From Actinomycetota bacterium (GTDB taxonomy: Bacteria; Actinomycetota; UBA4738), in contig VAYG01000045.1 of NCBI GenBank assembly GCA_005885015.1, forward strand, positions 1,818 through 16,105: 14,288 nucleotides of DNA. The letters are read 5' to 3'. Positions within the stretch are counted from its first letter, which is position 1, and each line of letters starts with the position of its first letter. The notes beneath the pieces were generated by a model. That model searched no databases. It was not told the origin of the DNA and worked only from the letters and a program-made list of their open reading frames with translations. Made by a program: the position numbers and the translations under genes. This document shows, piece by piece, positions 13,820-14,288 of this stretch.

Positions 13820-14065
13820 GTGGCCAAACGGTACGACGAGGACGTGGCGGTGGAGCGAGACGGGGGGATGCCGGCCGCGTTCATGTGGCGAGGGCGCCGG
13901 TACGAGGTCCGGGACGTGATCGGGCGATGGAGGATCGAGGGCCGCTGGTGGGAGGACGGGCGGGACCGGGAGTACTGGCGGGTGGAGGCCAGGGGGGGCG
14001 CGGTGGTGGACCTGTACGAGGACCGCCGGGGCGGACGGTGGCACCTCGAGCGGCTGTGGGATTAG
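13820..14065 (+). CDS. Small SOS-regulated DUF6504-like protein
   Basis: This 81-residue soluble protein, rich in Arg, Trp and acidic residues, has a compact beta-rich pattern: KRYDEDVAVERDGGMPAAF, then WRGRRYEVRDVIGRW, WWEDGRDREYWRVEA, and a final GRWHLERLWD. This matches what I recall of DUF6504, a short actinobacterial family whose members often sit beside ImuB-like Y-family polymerase and DnaE2 genes; its biochemical role is not known to me. GTG at 13820 is chosen because GGAGG lies at 13811-13815 and transcription starts near 13783. The in-frame ATG codons at 13796 and 13808 have no ribosome-binding site, and the first falls inside the LexA box. The operator predicts DNA-damage induction. 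The gene is unrelated to the glycan genes to its left. The family call is fairly sure; a mutasome link is inference. Confidence 0.8.
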   Translation: MAKRYDEDVAVERDGGMPAAFMWRGRRYEVRDVIGRWRIEGRWWEDGRDREYWRVEARGGAVVDLYEDRRGGRWHLERLWD

Positions 14066-14087
14066 CCGGGGAGAATCCCGATCCCAG

Positions 14088-14117
14088 TTCGAGCCGTTTG
14101 CGCTCTGGATGTAAGAT
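14088..14117 (+). promoter_or_regulatory. Candidate promoter before the structured leader
   Basis: TTCGAG (14088-14093) and TAAGAT (14112-14117) are separated by 18 bases. The -10 is good and the -35 weak. It would start a transcript near 14124 and leave a leader of about 135 bases before the GTG at 14259. Confidence 0.35.
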
Positions 14118-14123
14118 GCCCCG

Positions 14124-14258
14124 CTCGTCCAACCGAACCTGTGCGGCACGGGGTTTAGCCGTGAGGCCCCCCGGGGGAGGTGTAGGGGATGAGGTTGCGT
14201 CATCTGCTACGCCCGTGCCCTGGTCATCGCGGTCCCTTCCCGGAAAGGAGGAGGCGAT
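14124..14258 (+). ncRNA. Structured 5' leader, riboswitch-like candidate of unassigned class
   Basis: GGCACGGG (14145-14152) pairs perfectly with CCCGTGCC (14212-14219), closing a domain of about 60 bases that contains a smaller hairpin, GATGA/TCATC (14188-14192 and 14200-14204). An alternative hairpin, AACCTGTG with CAC-G-GGGTT (14136-14143 and 14147-14155), uses the same bases as the 5' arm of the closing stem, so the two folds exclude each other. A strong AAGGAGG (14244-14250) follows. I compared it by eye with c-di-AMP, cobalamin, glycine, c-di-GMP, ZTP, fluoride and T-box consensus motifs and found no match. A structured leader is plausible; a ligand is not established. Confidence 0.33.
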
Positions 14259-14288
14259 GTGAAATCGATCGGACCCATCCTGTGGAGC
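14259..14288 (+). CDS. Start of an unidentified gene (3' end outside window)
   Basis: Only ten codons are visible, reading (M)KSIGPILWS from GTG at 14259-14261. The start is well supported by AAGGAGG at 14244-14250, eight bases upstream. The overlapping ATG at 14257 is followed at once by TGA in its own frame and can be excluded. The product cannot be identified. If the DUF6504-like neighbour follows its usual context it could be a repair gene, but the separate leader argues for independent control. Confidence 0.55.
   Translation, partial: MKSIGPILWS

Noticed and set aside
14124..14258. Assignment of the leader to a known riboswitch such as the c-di-AMP (ydaO) class
   Set aside because: The conserved GGGTGAA-type and CCGAACCCGTCAGC-type blocks I would expect are absent; only a general structured leader is supported.
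1..14288. Mobile element, prophage, CRISPR array or tRNA-linked island
   Set aside because: No transposase, integrase, terminal repeats, regularly spaced repeats or tRNA-like fold was seen on either strand.

Overview
The window is very GC-rich, uses many GTG starts, and carries a textbook Gram-positive/actinobacterial LexA box. It is most likely a chromosomal segment of an actinobacterium (Actinomycetota), possibly an uncultured one. No tRNA, rRNA, CRISPR array, insertion sequence or phage gene is visible.

Layout from left to right: (1) the 3' end of a YfhO-like membrane protein (+); (2) a GT2 glycosyltransferase with an N-terminal DUF2304-like membrane region and, upstream of it, a UDP-sulfoquinovose-synthase-like SDR (both -, one operon); (3) a membrane-anchored CxPSR sulfatase (+); (4) a large polytopic GT-C-like membrane protein (-); (5) a second UDP-sulfoquinovose-synthase-like SDR (+); (6) a second DUF2304-GT2 protein (-); (7) a GalE-type NAD-dependent nucleotide-sugar epimerase/dehydratase (+); (8) a cytosolic alkaline-phosphatase-superfamily hydrolase followed by a second polytopic GT-C-like protein (both -); (9) a small DUF6504-like gene under a perfect LexA/SOS box (+); (10) a structured leader and the first ten codons of another gene (+) that runs off the window.

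Regions 1-8 read as a cell-surface glycan locus. The three SDRs would supply nucleotide sugars, two of them in the family that makes UDP-sulfoquinovose from UDP-glucose and sulfite. The two dolichyl-phosphate-mannose-synthase-like GT2 proteins could load these sugars onto a polyprenyl phosphate, and the polytopic proteins could transfer them outside the membrane. The sulfatase and the phosphatase-superfamily enzyme would trim or modify products. The central novelty is a duplicated pair of SQD1-like SDR plus DUF2304-GT2. One SDR copy keeps all SQD1 landmarks. The other keeps the catalytic Thr/Tyr/Lys but has changed substrate-pocket residues, including the position of SQD1 Arg101, which is Pro here. 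No recognisable SqdX-type sulfolipid synthase is present, so the locus may make a sulfonated glycan rather than, or in addition to, the sulfolipid SQDG.

The architecture is also unusual. Gene direction alternates almost every gene, and all four convergent junctions are overlapping or only 4-10 bases apart, leaving no room for ordinary terminators. The right edge (from about 13690) is a separate, DNA-damage-related unit.
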